Source: Nitrobacter sp. NHB1 (GTDB lineage Bacteria > Pseudomonadota > Alphaproteobacteria > Rhizobiales > Xanthobacteraceae). From it: a stretch of 64,000 nucleotides of DNA. The position numbers were made by a program, and so were the translations under genes. Positions 18,743 through 28,947 of this stretch are shown here, one piece after another (the first letter of the stretch is position 1; every line of letters starts with the position of its first letter). The stretch is from assembly GCF_036964665.1 (NCBI RefSeq), contig NZ_JBAMDA010000001.1:496001-560000 (forward strand), written 5' to 3'. The notes below the pieces were generated by a model. The model had not been told where the DNA came from and ran no database searches. It worked only from the letters and a program-made list of their open reading frames with translations.

Positions 18743-20155
18743 GGTCGTTCCAAAGCGATTGGTGAGGTATCGCGCCGCCGCGATCAGTACCACGAATGTT
18801 GCGATCCAGACCATGCGCGCACCGTAGCGGTTGTGGGGGCCGGAAATCACGCCACAGATGAAGGCGTTGCCGAGCAGTGCGACGCAGACTGTCGCGGCGA
18901 GCAGTTCGACGTCGTCAAGGCGCCGTCGCCACAGCGCCGCAAGGGCGATGCCGGCGAGCAACAGCATCGAGGTGAGCGCGACCGGAACGTGAATCCAGTT
19001 GATCGCCGCGAACTTGATGTTCCAGTGCTGCTGACGCGCGGCGCGCATGGCCTTCACCTGTTCCGGCAGATAGCGCTCGATGATGCCATAGGTGTGCGGA
19101 ATCCAGCCGGTGGTGCCTTCGCCGGTGCCGACTTGCACGAGTTGTTCTGCCGTTGCTTCGACCGCCGCTTCGGTCTGCCAGAGCGGATAGGCGGCCAGTG
19201 CTTGTGTTGCGATGAATTCCATCTCGTCGTTCATGCCTTCGAAGCGGCCAAGCTTGTTGAACACGCTGTCGTTGCCCCAAAGAAAGTCGTCCGCTGTTGC
19301 CGGCAGTTGGTTGCGGTAGGGGCAGAGCTTCAACTTGATCTTGTCGCAGTGGTCGTTGAGGTAGCGCGCGACGATGCCGTCCTGCATCATGCGCCCGAAC
19401 GACACGCCGGCACCGCCCGGCGTCCAGGCAAGCCGGCCCGACAGTGCGTAATTCGCCGCCAGCAGCATGGCCGCGCCGGCGACGAGCGTCAGGCAGCCCT
19501 GAACCAGGCCGGCGAGCGGAATCCTTCGGCCAAGCCATGGCTTGACGACCCATCCAGCGCAACACAGGCCCGCCAGCACACCGAACGTCGCTGTGTGGGT
19601 CGCAGCAGCGAACGACGTATACAGAAACAGCGAGACCCGCTCGATGGTCGAGAGCTTGCCGTTGTGCACGACGAGGATAAATAACGCGAGTACTGCCAGC
19701 CCCGCGAAAATGTCGGTCAGCAACATGCTGGCGAGCCACGGTAGCGCCGTGGTCAGGATCAGGATCACGGCGATGGCGAGAAGCCGCAATGGCTGCGCCA
19801 TGGAGAGTACGCGCAGGGTCAAATGCAGGATCCACAGCGTCAGCAGAGCCTGACATGCCAGATTGAGCCAGAAAAACGAGTCCTTCCCCAAATGAAGGTA
19901 GATGCCGTACACGGTCGAGCGGCTCGGCTCGAGATAGCCCTCGTACCAACGCGCCAGATAGCCGCCGGTATCGTATTCCAGCAGCGGATAGCCGTTCCAG
20001 ATCGCGGGGGCGAGCAGAAGAACGGGAATGACGATAGCCGCGATCCAGGCCCAGGGCGCTCTGGCGGCGCGCGCGTATAGGACTTGGGTAGAAATGGGGT
20101 TCTCTCCGGTGGGCGGCGCACCATTCCGCATCTTGAGTGTCCGGCGCAAATGCAT
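18728..20155 (-). CDS. Multi-pass membrane protein, possible glycosyltransferase-like (475 aa)
   Basis: At least nine hydrophobic helices are visible, with a large periplasmic-looking loop around residues 245-375 containing two Cys and Trp-rich text. The first loop after helix 1 holds 'NGYPLLEYDTGGYLARWYEGY', with an acidic 'EYDTGGY' motif reminiscent of GT-C glycosyltransferases, but no family can be assigned. The start could also be the ATG at 20131. It is divergent from cysE with 225 bp between, and convergent with the hydrolase. Confidence 0.65.
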   Translation of the reverse strand: MHLRRTLKMRNGAPPTGENPISTQVLYARAARAPWAWIAAIVIPVLLLAPAIWNGYPLLEYDTGGYLARWYEGYLEPSRSTVYGIYLHLGKDSFFWLNLACQALLTLWILHLTLRVLSMAQPLRLLAIAVILILTTALPWLASMLLTDIFAGLAVLALFILVVHNGKLSTIERVSLFLYTSFAAATHTATFGVLAGLCCAGWVVKPWLGRRIPLAGLVQGCLTLVAGAAMLLAANYALSGRLAWTPGGAGVSFGRMMQDGIVARYLNDHCDKIKLKLCPYRNQLPATADDFLWGNDSVFNKLGRFEGMNDEMEFIATQALAAYPLWQTEAAVEATAEQLVQVGTGEGTTGWIPHTYGIIERYLPEQVKAMRAARQQHWNIKFAAINWIHVPVALTSMLLLAGIALAALWRRRLDDVELLAATVCVALLGNAFICGVISGPHNRYGARMVWIATFVVLIAAARYLTNRFGTTSRPA

Positions 20156-20380
20156 AACTTGTTTGACGTAAATTGGCCCGAAGGTGGCCTGAACTGTGAG
20201 AATTCCGAGCCGCCCCGTGGTAAAGCGAAGCCCGCCGGCGGCCCGATATTATGCGGTCGTTCAATTGCTTAGATCGTCGGTTAACCCTAAGCATGTCGGA
20301 TGAATATCGGCTGAACGGCGAGGACAACGACGTCGCGTCATGCTATGCTGCGCGCCGGAATTTGAGGTTGCGAGACGACC

Positions 20381-21208
20381 ATGGCGATCCAGCACGTCAA
20401 TTCGCAGAATTCGAAGCTTGCGGCGCTCGATCCGATCTGGGATCGCATCCGCGGCGAGGCCGAGGACATCGTTCGCCGCGAACCTGAATTGGCATCCTTT
20501 ATCTATTCGACGGTCTTGCATCACGATCGGCTTGAGGCGGCGGTGGTGCATCGCGTCGCCGAGCGGCTCGACCATTCTGCGTTGTCGGGCGACCTGATCC
20601 GTCAGACTTTCGACGAGGCGCTGCGCGACGATCCCGATATCGGCAACGCGTTCCGCGCCGATCTGGTGGCGGTGTACGACCGCGACCCGGCGACGTCGCG
20701 GTTCATCGATCCGCTGCTCTACTTCAAGGGCTTCCATGCCATCCAGAACCACCGCCTCGCGCACTGGCTCCATCGGAAAGGCCGCAAGGATTTCGCCTAC
20801 TACCTGCAGAGCCGCGCCTCGGCGGTGTTCCAGACCGACATCAATCCCGCGGCGACAATCGGCCGTGGCATCTTCCTCGATCATGCCACCGGCTTCGTGG
20901 TCGGCGAAACCGCCGTCATCGAGGATGACGTGTCGATCCTGCATGGCGTGACGCTCGGCGGCACCGGCAAGGAGAATGAGGACCGCCATCCGAAGATCCG
21001 CCATGGCGTGCTGATCGGCGCGGGCGCGAAGATTCTCGGCAACATCGAGGTCGGACATTGCGCGCGCATCGCCGCCGGATCGGTCGTCGTGAAGGCGGTG
21101 CCGCACAATGTCACCGTCGCGGGGGTTCCGGCCAGGATCGTCGGCACGGCCGGCTGCTCGGAGCCGTCGCGCACGATGAACCAGATGCTGAATGCGATGG
21201 GACTTTAA
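20381..21208 (+). CDS. cysE: Serine O-acetyltransferase
   Basis: A 275-residue CysE that makes O-acetylserine from serine and acetyl-CoA, the first step of cysteine synthesis. The N-terminal helical SATase domain ends with 'FKGFHAIQNHRLAHWL' and is followed by left-handed hexapeptide repeats with 'DINPAATIGRGIFLDHATGFVVGETAVI' and 'GVTLGGTGKENEDRHPKI'. The C-terminal tail after the beta-helix is where bacterial enzymes bind cysteine for feedback. ATG 20381 fits the family start. Confidence 0.95.
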   Translation: MAIQHVNSQNSKLAALDPIWDRIRGEAEDIVRREPELASFIYSTVLHHDRLEAAVVHRVAERLDHSALSGDLIRQTFDEALRDDPDIGNAFRADLVAVYDRDPATSRFIDPLLYFKGFHAIQNHRLAHWLHRKGRKDFAYYLQSRASAVFQTDINPAATIGRGIFLDHATGFVVGETAVIEDDVSILHGVTLGGTGKENEDRHPKIRHGVLIGAGAKILGNIEVGHCARIAAGSVVVKAVPHNVTVAGVPARIVGTAGCSEPSRTMNQMLNAMGL

Positions 21209-21318
21209 AAGACCGGCGAAAAATTCTTTTTGGATATTTGAGGTTCGAATAAACCGGTAGCGGCGCAAGCCGTCTCGCTCTAGAACCCTGCGAGCCCCAG
21301 ATCATAGCGGAGACCGCC

Positions 21319-21537
21319 GTGGACGTTCAGGAAGTCAGAAAGCTCGACGCTTATCTCAAGCGCGTGTTCGGCAATCCCAGGATTCGCGTGGTGCCGCGGC
21401 CGAAGAAGGATGACTCGGCCGAGGTGTATATCGGCGAGGAGTTCATTGGCGTGCTGTTCGTCGATGACGAGGACGACGACCGCTCGTTCCAGTTCCAGAT
21501 GGCGATCCTCGAGGAGGATCTGGCTGACGTCGGCTAA
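21319..21537 (+). CDS. DUF3126 family protein
   Basis: A 72-residue acidic protein beginning at GTG 21319. 'LDAYLKRVFGNPRIRVVPRPKKDDSAEVYIGEEFIGVLF' followed by an acidic DDEDDD stretch is the DUF3126 pattern, found in Alphaproteobacteria and often next to cysE, as here (110 bp downstream). Function unknown. Confidence 0.85.
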   Translation: MDVQEVRKLDAYLKRVFGNPRIRVVPRPKKDDSAEVYIGEEFIGVLFVDDEDDDRSFQFQMAILEEDLADVG

Positions 21538-21545
21538 TCACCGCG

Positions 21546-22259
21546 CTAGCTTTGCGGTTCGTGCAATTGCTGCACCAGCCGCTCCATCGCACCGGCCACG
21601 TCGCGCCACTCTGTCAGCCATTGCCGCGGAAAGCGGAACGTCAGGTCAGCGCCGCCGATGCGGCGTTCGCTCAGGCACATGCCCGGCGTCGCCGCATCGC
21701 GGGTGCATCGCGTCACCAGTGCCGGCGCCTCGGCAGAGAACAAATCTTCGCCCGCATACGGCGTGCCGTCGCGGAACGCGCGCATCGACAGCCCCTCCCG
21801 AGGTTGCGTCCGGGTCGCGTCGAGATAGCGCGGATAGATGGTGCGGACGAGGATGTCCGGCGCCAGCGAATCGTGATGCGCGGCGATCGACAGGAAGATG
21901 CGGTCGATCGGCTGCGGCGTATCTTCGATCGTCTCGGCGGTGACATGCCTTGGCGCGTCCGGCGCCGCCAGCGAGGGATAGGCGAAATTCAGATCGACGC
22001 GTTCCTGCGGTCCCGAATGTTTTTGAACTTTTCGGCGGAAGGCGTGCTGCGGCACGTTGAACAACGTCTCGCCGATACTGACCGGCAGCCGCTCATTGTT
22101 GTCAAACGCCTTGGACGTCCAGGTCGGCCACAACAGCCAGGCGACTGCCGTTACCGCAGGCGCCGCGATCAGGACGGCTGCGAGAAGCGGAGCGAGATGA
22201 CCGCGCTGCGGTTTAACTGATCCGCGCGATCGGCGCGGGACGGACGACAGCAGGGTCAT
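21546..22259 (-). CDS. Hypothetical single-pass membrane protein (237 aa)
   Basis: A basic N terminus is followed by one hydrophobic helix (about residues 24-44) and a soluble domain that should be periplasmic. The domain has 'RIFLSIAAHHDSLAPDILVRTIYPRYLD' and two cysteines ('TRCTRDAATPGMCLSE') that could form a disulfide. I recognise no characterised family; it looks like an alphaproteobacterial conserved hypothetical. Convergent with DUF3126, ending 8 bp from it. Confidence 0.65.
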   Translation of the reverse strand: MTLLSSVPRRSRGSVKPQRGHLAPLLAAVLIAAPAVTAVAWLLWPTWTSKAFDNNERLPVSIGETLFNVPQHAFRRKVQKHSGPQERVDLNFAYPSLAAPDAPRHVTAETIEDTPQPIDRIFLSIAAHHDSLAPDILVRTIYPRYLDATRTQPREGLSMRAFRDGTPYAGEDLFSAEAPALVTRCTRDAATPGMCLSERRIGGADLTFRFPRQWLTEWRDVAGAMERLVQQLHEPQS

Positions 22260-22468
22260 GCGGCAGGGTGGGGCTTTTCCGAGGACGAATCAGGCGCGAC
22301 TATGCCACGCATTGTGGAGTTTTCATGGGGCAGGTCGGGCTGCACCGCACACGCCGCGAAAGGTCGCGGCCGCGTGCCGCGTTAACCCTTCCTTAAGGAT
22401 AAGGTGGCGGGGAGAGCGGTATTTTGCGAAGCAAAGGACGTCGTGGTCGTGTAACGGACGTCCTTTCG

Positions 22469-22798
22469 ATGTCGCCGGATGCATTGAATTCCTTCTTCGC
22501 CCTGTGCCTCGGATTCGCCATCGCGGGCACGCTGGCCAGCGGCTATCAGGCGTTCGTCAAACGTCCCGCTGGCTTCGGATTGCTGCAGCAGGGCGTTGTT
22601 GCAAGGGCCTTCGCCGCGGTGCCGTTCCTGGTGTTCGCTGCGCCCTTCATCATCATGCGCAACACGCTTCGCGGACGACGCATCGAACGCCGCCGCTTTG
22701 AATTCGTCATGATGGCGACCGTGATCGCCGGGTTCTGGAGCTTGATGTCTGGCACCTGCGTGGTGATGACGCTGCAGGCGGTCGGGTTGCTCGCCTGA
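22469..22798 (+). CDS. Small conserved membrane protein (109 aa)
   Basis: Three hydrophobic segments ('FFALCLGFAIAGTLASGY', 'FAAVPFLVFAAPFIIM', 'VMMATVIAGFWSLMSGTCVV') separated by basic loops. ATG 22469 is preferred; a TTG at 22424 would add a basic leader. The gene is 37 bp upstream of the gamma-carbonic anhydrase and may be co-transcribed. No function is known to me. Confidence 0.7.
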   Translation: MSPDALNSFFALCLGFAIAGTLASGYQAFVKRPAGFGLLQQGVVARAFAAVPFLVFAAPFIIMRNTLRGRRIERRRFEFVMMATVIAGFWSLMSGTCVVMTLQAVGLLA

Positions 22799-22835
22799 AC
22801 TGGGCCATGGCATGGTCTTCCTGCAGGAGGCCGTC

Positions 22836-23366
22836 ATGGCGATTTACGAACTCGACGGGCAGGCGCCCGACCTTCCGAAAAGCGGACGCTATTTCATCGC
22901 CGACACCGCCGCGGTGATCGGCAGGGTTCGCCTGCGCGAGAACGCGAGCGTCTGGTTCGGCGCGGTGCTGCGCGGCGACAACGAGTGGATCGAGGTCGGC
23001 GAGGGGTCCAATGTCCAGGACGGCAGCACCTGCCATACCGACGAGGGTTTTCCGCTGACGATCGGGGCCAACTGTACGATCGGTCATAACGTTATACTGC
23101 ATGGCTGCACCATTGAGGATGGTGCGCTGATCGGTATGGGCTCGATCGTCATGAACGGCGCGCGGGTCGGCCGTGGCTGCATCGTCGGCGCCGGCGCGCT
23201 GGTCACCGAAGGCAAGCAATTCCCGGAATATTCCATGATCGTCGGCGCGCCGGCGCGCGTAATCCGCACGCTGGAGCCTGTCCAGACCGAGGCGATGCGA
23301 AGCGGCGCGAAGTTCTACGCAGCAAACGGGCTGCGCTTCAAAAAGGGCCTGAATCGGATCGGTTGA
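22836..23366 (+). CDS. Gamma-carbonic anhydrase family protein
   Basis: A 176-residue left-handed beta-helix protein of the gamma-CA/PaaY/YrdA type. 'ASVWFGAVLRGDNEWIEVGEGSNVQDGSTCHTD' and 'CTIGHNVILHGCTIEDGALIGMGS' contain the metal-binding His of the family (H in 'CHTD', 'GHNV', 'LHGC'). The ribosome site AGGAGG precedes ATG 22836. Many members are not active carbonic anhydrases, so activity is unproven. Confidence 0.9.
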   Translation: MAIYELDGQAPDLPKSGRYFIADTAAVIGRVRLRENASVWFGAVLRGDNEWIEVGEGSNVQDGSTCHTDEGFPLTIGANCTIGHNVILHGCTIEDGALIGMGSIVMNGARVGRGCIVGAGALVTEGKQFPEYSMIVGAPARVIRTLEPVQTEAMRSGAKFYAANGLRFKKGLNRIG

Positions 23367-23501
23367 GATTCGGCAGTACCTTGTGCGGATCGCGGAGAAT
23401 TGAGCCAAAATTCGAGCGAATGAAGGTCGCCGGAAGAAACAATCGGGCACGGCCGGCGTATGTCATCGGTGGGACGAAGGGAAGCTGGACGGAGTTTGAC
23501 G

Positions 23502-23912
23502 ATGTTGCGCAAAACGATGATCGCATTGCTGGCGGTTGCCGCGGTGGGACTGGCCTCGCCGACCACTGCCTCGGCCCGCGGCGGCCACGGTGGATTTGGC
23601 GGTGGTGGTGGATTTCATGGCGGCGGCGGGTTTCATGGCGGTGGATTCCATGGCGGCGGATTTCACGGCTTCCACGGAGGCTTCCATAACCACGGGTTTT
23701 ATGGCCGCGGCTTTGGTATAGGGCTCGGTTTCGCGTCGCCTTATGCCTATGGCTGGGGCTATCCCTACGACGATTATGGCTATTACGGTTATTACGGCTA
23801 TCCTTACGGCTACAGCAGCTATTACGACGACGACGGCGGCTGCTATCTGAGCCGCCGCCGGGTCCACACCCGCCACGGTTGGCGCTGGCAGCGGGTCGAA
23901 GTCTGCCGCTGA
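23502..23912 (+). CDS. Secreted Gly/His/Tyr-rich protein
   Basis: A 136-residue protein with a clear signal peptide (residues 1-25, ending 'TTASA'), then a glycine-phenylalanine-histidine repeat tract of the type 'GGGFHGGGFHGG', a tyrosine-rich region 'DYGYYGYYGYPYGYSSYYDD', and a basic C-terminal end with two Cys. Such low-complexity exported proteins are common in Bradyrhizobiaceae and have no known role; metal binding by the histidines is plausible but unproven. ATG 23502 directly precedes the signal. Confidence 0.75.
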   Translation: MLRKTMIALLAVAAVGLASPTTASARGGHGGFGGGGGFHGGGGFHGGGFHGGGFHGFHGGFHNHGFYGRGFGIGLGFASPYAYGWGYPYDDYGYYGYYGYPYGYSSYYDDDGGCYLSRRRVHTRHGWRWQRVEVCR

Positions 23913-24053
23913 TCGCGGACATTCCAACGATCTGATGGCGGCGTGCGCAGTTCGCGCGCCGCCTCAACATTGACGAGCCCCGCAAAAAGCCGTGGTCGTC
24001 GCGCAGCCCTTGGGTTAGACATGTGCGCCGATCACAGGCTGGAGAATGCGGCG

Positions 24054-24170
24054 ATGCGGGCGTTTCGGTGTGCGGGCGTTTTGGCGTTTGCTCTTGCGAT
24101 TGCGTCGGGCAGCATCGTTCTGATCGATGCTCCGGCCACAGCAGCGGCCAGACCGCGGAGAAAATCATGA
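24054..24170 (+). pseudogene. Orphan signal peptide, frameshifted away from the FKBP gene
   Basis: A 38-codon frame coding a typical export signal ('MRAFRCAGVLAFALAI..', ending 'PATAAA') with a GGAG ribosome site. It stops in an ATGA overlap with the FKBP start at 24167. In the other frame the bases just before that ATG read 'SSGQTAEKI', which I recall as mature-region text of Bradyrhizobium FKBPs that do carry a signal. So signal and domain look like one ancestral gene split by a one-base change around 24130-24155. Confidence 0.55.
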
Positions 24171-24517
24171 CTACAGCATCAGGTTTGCAGATCACGGACA
24201 CCAAGGATGGGGAGGGCCCGTCCCCGCAGCCCGGCCAGATCTGCATCATGCATTACACCGGCTGGCTCTATGTGAACGGGCAGAAGGGCGACAAGTTCGA
24301 CAGCTCGGTGGACCGCAACGAGCCTTTCGAATTTCCGATCGGCAAGCGTCGGGTCATTGCAGGCTGGGACGAAGGCATTATGACCATGAAGGTCGGCGGC
24401 AAGCGCACGCTCATCATCCCGCCGGAGCTTGGCTACGGCCCGCGCGGCGCCGGCGGCGTCATTCCACCCCATGCGACGCTGATCTTTGAGGTTGAACTGC
24501 TCGGCCTGAGGGCCTGA
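24167..24517 (+). CDS. FKBP-type peptidyl-prolyl cis-trans isomerase
   Basis: A 116-residue single FKBP domain with 'GQICIMHYTGWLY', 'KFDSSVDRNEPFEFPIGKRRVIAGWDEG', 'MKVGGKRTLIIPPELGYGPRGAGGVIPPHATLIFEVELL', the full set of active-site aromatic residues. It isomerises prolyl bonds. From ATG 24167 the product would be cytoplasmic; homologues usually have an N-terminal signal and act in the periplasm. A signal peptide is encoded directly upstream in a different frame, so either the gene is broken at its 5' end or re-initiation at ATGA yields a cytoplasmic enzyme. Confidence 0.88.
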   Translation: MTTASGLQITDTKDGEGPSPQPGQICIMHYTGWLYVNGQKGDKFDSSVDRNEPFEFPIGKRRVIAGWDEGIMTMKVGGKRTLIIPPELGYGPRGAGGVIPPHATLIFEVELLGLRA

Positions 24518-24634
24518 GCCGCCGCTGTCGGCAAAGCCGATCCGCTGCTTGGGACTCCGGCACGTCGCGCTTCGAGGGGCGTGATCTGCTCCGGGAAGTG
24601 ACTCTCCTTCAAACAGGCTGCTCTGAAAAGGGGT

Positions 24635-24663
24635 GCGGCCAGCCCTTGGGGGAGGCTGGCCGC
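24635..24663. other. Strong hairpin downstream of FKBP
   Basis: GCGGCCAGC (24635-24643) pairs perfectly with GCTGGCCGC (24655-24663) around an 11-base loop. It lies between the convergent FKBP and BTLCP genes and has no T-run on either side, so it may be a rho-type or bidirectional mRNA end structure. Confidence 0.5.
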
Positions 24664-24723
24664 GCGCGATCCGGTCTGGGACGGGGAGGGGTATGACCGG
24701 TCGCGGGTCTCGTGTTCTCTTGT

Positions 24724-25344
24724 TTATCGTGAGCTGGCCGTTGCGACCGCCGGATGGTTGTCGTCGAGCGCAACCCAGACATCAGGGTCGCTTTGCGATT
24801 GCCGTTTCATGAAGCGGTAGCCGGTCTTGGTCCAGGCCACGACGTCCTCGTTCTGGTTGTCGAGAATGAATTCGCCCTTGTCGGTTTTGACGGTCAGGAC
24901 GGCATGACCGTCGCCCTGCTTGTCGCGAACCACCGTGATCAGCAACGCCTCGCGCGGCCAGCCCGCGTCGATCAGCATCTTGCGTTTCAACAGGACGTAG
25001 TCCTCGCAATCGCCGTAGCCGTCGGTCGGCAGCGACCACTTTTCGACGACGCCCCAGTGTTCCTGGTCCGTCATCGGCTTGATGGTTTCGTTGACCCAGC
25101 GGTTGACCTTCAAAAGATCGCGCCAGGCGTCAGGCGTCAAAACGATATCCCGCGGCTGCGTTGCGCCGTTGTGGCATTCCTTCGGATTGTCGCCGCAGAA
25201 TTCGACCCAGCCGATCGGCGCCCGCGTGGTGCCGCCGAGACTTGCATAAAGCTGCCGTGCTTCTGCAGCGCCCACCGGCGTCGCTAGCCCCCATAGGACG
25301 GCGGCAACGACCGCCAGTCCCACTCCCTGTCCCCTGTTGACCAT
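24724..25344 (-). CDS. Transglutaminase-like cysteine peptidase (BTLCP family)
   Basis: A 206-residue exported protein of the bacterial transglutaminase-like cysteine proteinase family. A signal peptide spans residues 1-26 ('PVGAAEA'). The catalytic triad reads as Cys in 'DGYGDCEDYVLLKRK', His in 'GDGHAVLTVKTDKG' and Asp in 'FILDNQNEDVV'. LapG of Pseudomonas, which cleaves a biofilm adhesin under c-di-GMP control, is a relative, but many alphaproteobacterial copies are not linked to adhesins. ATG 25344 is preferred over 25383. A PilZ protein gene lies upstream on the same strand. Confidence 0.88.
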   Translation of the reverse strand: MVNRGQGVGLAVVAAVLWGLATPVGAAEARQLYASLGGTTRAPIGWVEFCGDNPKECHNGATQPRDIVLTPDAWRDLLKVNRWVNETIKPMTDQEHWGVVEKWSLPTDGYGDCEDYVLLKRKMLIDAGWPREALLITVVRDKQGDGHAVLTVKTDKGEFILDNQNEDVVAWTKTGYRFMKRQSQSDPDVWVALDDNHPAVATASSR

Positions 25345-25664
25345 TGTGGCCCCCGTTTCTTGTTGGGACCACATTTCACACAAAGGATTTGCATCGCCGC
25401 TAAGTACTCGAAGTGTATTTGAACCGAATGCAAGTAAAGTTTTCCGCCAATTGAATCTGTACTTGAATCGAATTCGATTAAAATTTTAAGAGATCGCACT
25501 TGATTCAAATTTTAGATGTTAGCGATTGAAGCCCGCTAAAATCGGGGTTTCCGCATCGGAACGCGCGTGGCGTTAACCGAAAAATCGCTGCGCAACCGCG
25601 GCCTCCAACGCGGAGGAAGCCGCCGGCGGGGATCGCAAAGTCGGGAGTTTGCGAGAACCGCCGT
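25345..25664. other. Gene-free, partly AT-rich intergenic region
   Basis: No gene is seen. Bases 25380-25510 are strikingly AT-rich for this genome, with related motifs such as CTTGAATC, TCGAATTCGA and CTTGATTC. It is upstream of the BTLCP gene and may hold its promoter. Confidence 0.4.
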
Positions 25665-26273
25665 TTACCGGGCGGTGACGTTATCTTCGAGAGTGTCGGG
25701 ATGCTGCTCGTGAACGAACTCGAGCGCGAAGCCGTCTTCCAGGTTTCGGACCACGCGGGCGAGCACCTTGCCGAGCGCGACCCGGGACTGTAGCGGCGGC
25801 CTTGTTTCGGCCGAGATGGCGGCGCCCGACATCGACAGATCGACGATCCGGCATGTGATCCTGGTGCCGTCCTCGAGCGTAAGGGTCGCGATCGGGCTGC
25901 GTGGCACGATGCGGTCGTGGCGGCGGTCTTCGGGAAGGTTGAGGATATCGCGGTTGGCAAGCCAGGTGAGTTGCGCTGCGAGCTTGTCGCGCTTGCGGGG
26001 TGTTGCGCTGACGCTCATGGCGAACCCGCTATCCACAATCCGGGTGATCTTGCCTTCGACCCGGCCGATGTGGTCGAGATAGGCGACGATCCGGTCACCG
26101 ACGTTGCCGATGCCGGGCGCAAGCATCGCCAGCCCGCCCGGGGACATATTGATGATCTGGCAAGGAAACTCGCGCCGGTCCGGCAGCATATAACGGCCCA
26201 GCAGGTGCACCTTGACCCGCTGAAATCGCCGGCGCTCAACCGGAAGGCTTGAGATTTTCTGCGCCAACGCCAT
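25665..26273 (-). CDS. Double PilZ-domain protein
   Basis: A 202-residue protein with two PilZ-like domains. The first has 'RRRFQRVKVHLLGRY' and 'CQIINMSPGGLAML'; the second, from about residue 120, has 'RRHDRIVPRSPIATL' and 'CRIVDLSMSGAAIS'. Both keep the RxxxR and (N/D)xSxxG motifs that bind cyclic di-GMP in canonical PilZ domains, so this is probably a cytosolic c-di-GMP effector. ATG 26273 is preferred; GTG at 26285 is in frame. It lies 320 bp upstream of the BTLCP gene, on the same strand. Confidence 0.85.
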   Translation of the reverse strand: MALAQKISSLPVERRRFQRVKVHLLGRYMLPDRREFPCQIINMSPGGLAMLAPGIGNVGDRIVAYLDHIGRVEGKITRIVDSGFAMSVSATPRKRDKLAAQLTWLANRDILNLPEDRRHDRIVPRSPIATLTLEDGTRITCRIVDLSMSGAAISAETRPPLQSRVALGKVLARVVRNLEDGFALEFVHEQHPDTLEDNVTAR

Positions 26274-26526
26274 AAATCGGTCCACCGGTCGACCGGTAAT
26301 CGGTATTGGTGAACCCTACGGTTGTCAGGGTTAACGCGGCGTTAGCGATCCAGGGCGGTCCTCGATTGCGCGGGTCAATCCGTGTCCGGCGTTATGCACG
26401 CGGAACATCCTTAGACCGATTCCAATCATCACATGGTGTTGGCGACACCGGAGGGGCTTGTTGAAACCTCCCGGCCATGGCCTCTGGGGCAAAACGTAAC
26501 CCGCTATCTGAAAGCACGAGTCGGCC

Positions 26527-27072
26527 ATGCTTCGGAACTCAACCACTACCTGGGGCGCCCTGTCCCGCGCCTTTCACGGGATCCTTGGTATCGCGGTCAT
26601 CGCCATGCTGGCCTATGGTTACTGGTTCAACCACTTCGTGCCGAAGGCGGACAAGCTCTTCCATCGCTCGATCCATGCCGACATCGGCTATGTCATCCTT
26701 CTGCTGATGGTCCTTCGCCTGATCTGGCGCGGCCTCAATCCGGTCCCGGCGCCGCCCGACGGCTCACGGGTGTGGGAGCGAGCGCTGGCGCACGTCAATC
26801 ACTGGGCGCTCTATGCGATCACGATCGTCGTGGCGCTGCTCGGCTGGGCGCATTCCGGGGCGCATAAACCGGATTATGCCGACTGGTTCGGGCTGTTCCG
26901 GGTGCCGCAGTTCACCTCGGAAAATCGCGACAATGCCCGCTTCTTCGAGCACTGGCACATCTGGCTCGCCTACGTGCTGATCGGACTGGTTGTCCTGCAT
27001 TTCCTCGCGGCGCTCTACCATCGCTTCATCAAGCGCGACCGCGTGGTGGCGCGGATGGTGACGGGCGAGTGA
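26527..27072 (+). CDS. Cytochrome b561 family protein
   Basis: A 181-residue integral membrane di-heme cytochrome b of the bacterial CybB type with four helices. Candidate heme-ligand histidines are in 'SRAFHGILG', 'RSIHADIGYVILL', 'LAHVNHWALY' and 'HWHIWLAYVLIGLVVLHFL'. It passes electrons, possibly from quinol or superoxide. The ATG at 26527 gives the family start. It is single and followed by a palindromic element. Confidence 0.88.
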   Translation: MLRNSTTTWGALSRAFHGILGIAVIAMLAYGYWFNHFVPKADKLFHRSIHADIGYVILLLMVLRLIWRGLNPVPAPPDGSRVWERALAHVNHWALYAITIVVALLGWAHSGAHKPDYADWFGLFRVPQFTSENRDNARFFEHWHIWLAYVLIGLVVLHFLAALYHRFIKRDRVVARMVTGE

Positions 27073-27082
27073 ATACATCGCC

Positions 27083-27157
27083 GTGTCATTGCCGGGCTTG
27101 ACCCGGCAATCCATCCCTTGAAGGAGGATGGATGCATGGATCAAGTCCACGCTTGAC
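27083..27157. repeat. Palindromic REP-like element
   Basis: ATTGCCGGG-CTTGA-CCCGGCAAT forms a 9-bp stem, followed by 'GGATGGATGCATGGATCAAGTCCACGC', the same right half as the element at 46.9 kb. It lies between the convergent cytochrome b561 and purB genes. Confidence 0.75.
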
Positions 27158-27172
27158 GAACCGATAAACGGT

Positions 27173-28480
<1,308 letters not shown>

Positions 28481-28602
28481 CGACGATCCTTGAGGTTTTC
28501 AGGGATGATGCCGCGCTTTAGCAGAGCTGTCGGAAGGACACAAACGATGCGGATTGAATGTCGAACTGGCGCTGCTTCCGCGAACGGCCTATCGTCATCC
28601 CC

Positions 28603-28947
28603 ATGCGTTTGAAATCGAGTATATGGGTTGCGGCATATCTGCGCCGCTGTCAGACCGAGGGCATATTCGGCGCGGTGCGCCGGCGTGGTGCCGAGGAGGC
28701 CGGCGCCGTGTTCATCAAGCTGGCGCTTCTTGACGGCAACGCGATGCTGTACGCCCCGGCGCCGCAAGCCGTATACGATGACAGCCGGCCGGTTGAACGG
28801 GTTTTTGCTCCGTCATCAAGCGAGCCCGTTGCCGAGCAGGCGGTCGAAGAGCGCCTTGTGAAGGAAGTGCGGTTCGATCCAGACGCCTGGATCGTTGAAA
28901 TCGAAGACAGGGCAGGGCGGCACTTCCTCGACTTAGCGCCGACATGA
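28603..28947 (+). CDS. DUF1491 family protein
   Basis: A 114-residue protein with the DUF1491 opening 'MRLKSSIWVAAYLRRCQTEGIFGAVRRRGAEEAGAVFIK' and 'MLYAPAPQ'. The family is alphaproteobacterial, soluble and uncharacterised. ATG 28603 is chosen over the frame from 28558 because homologues start there. Confidence 0.88.
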   Translation: MRLKSSIWVAAYLRRCQTEGIFGAVRRRGAEEAGAVFIKLALLDGNAMLYAPAPQAVYDDSRPVERVFAPSSSEPVAEQAVEERLVKEVRFDPDAWIVEIEDRAGRHFLDLAPT

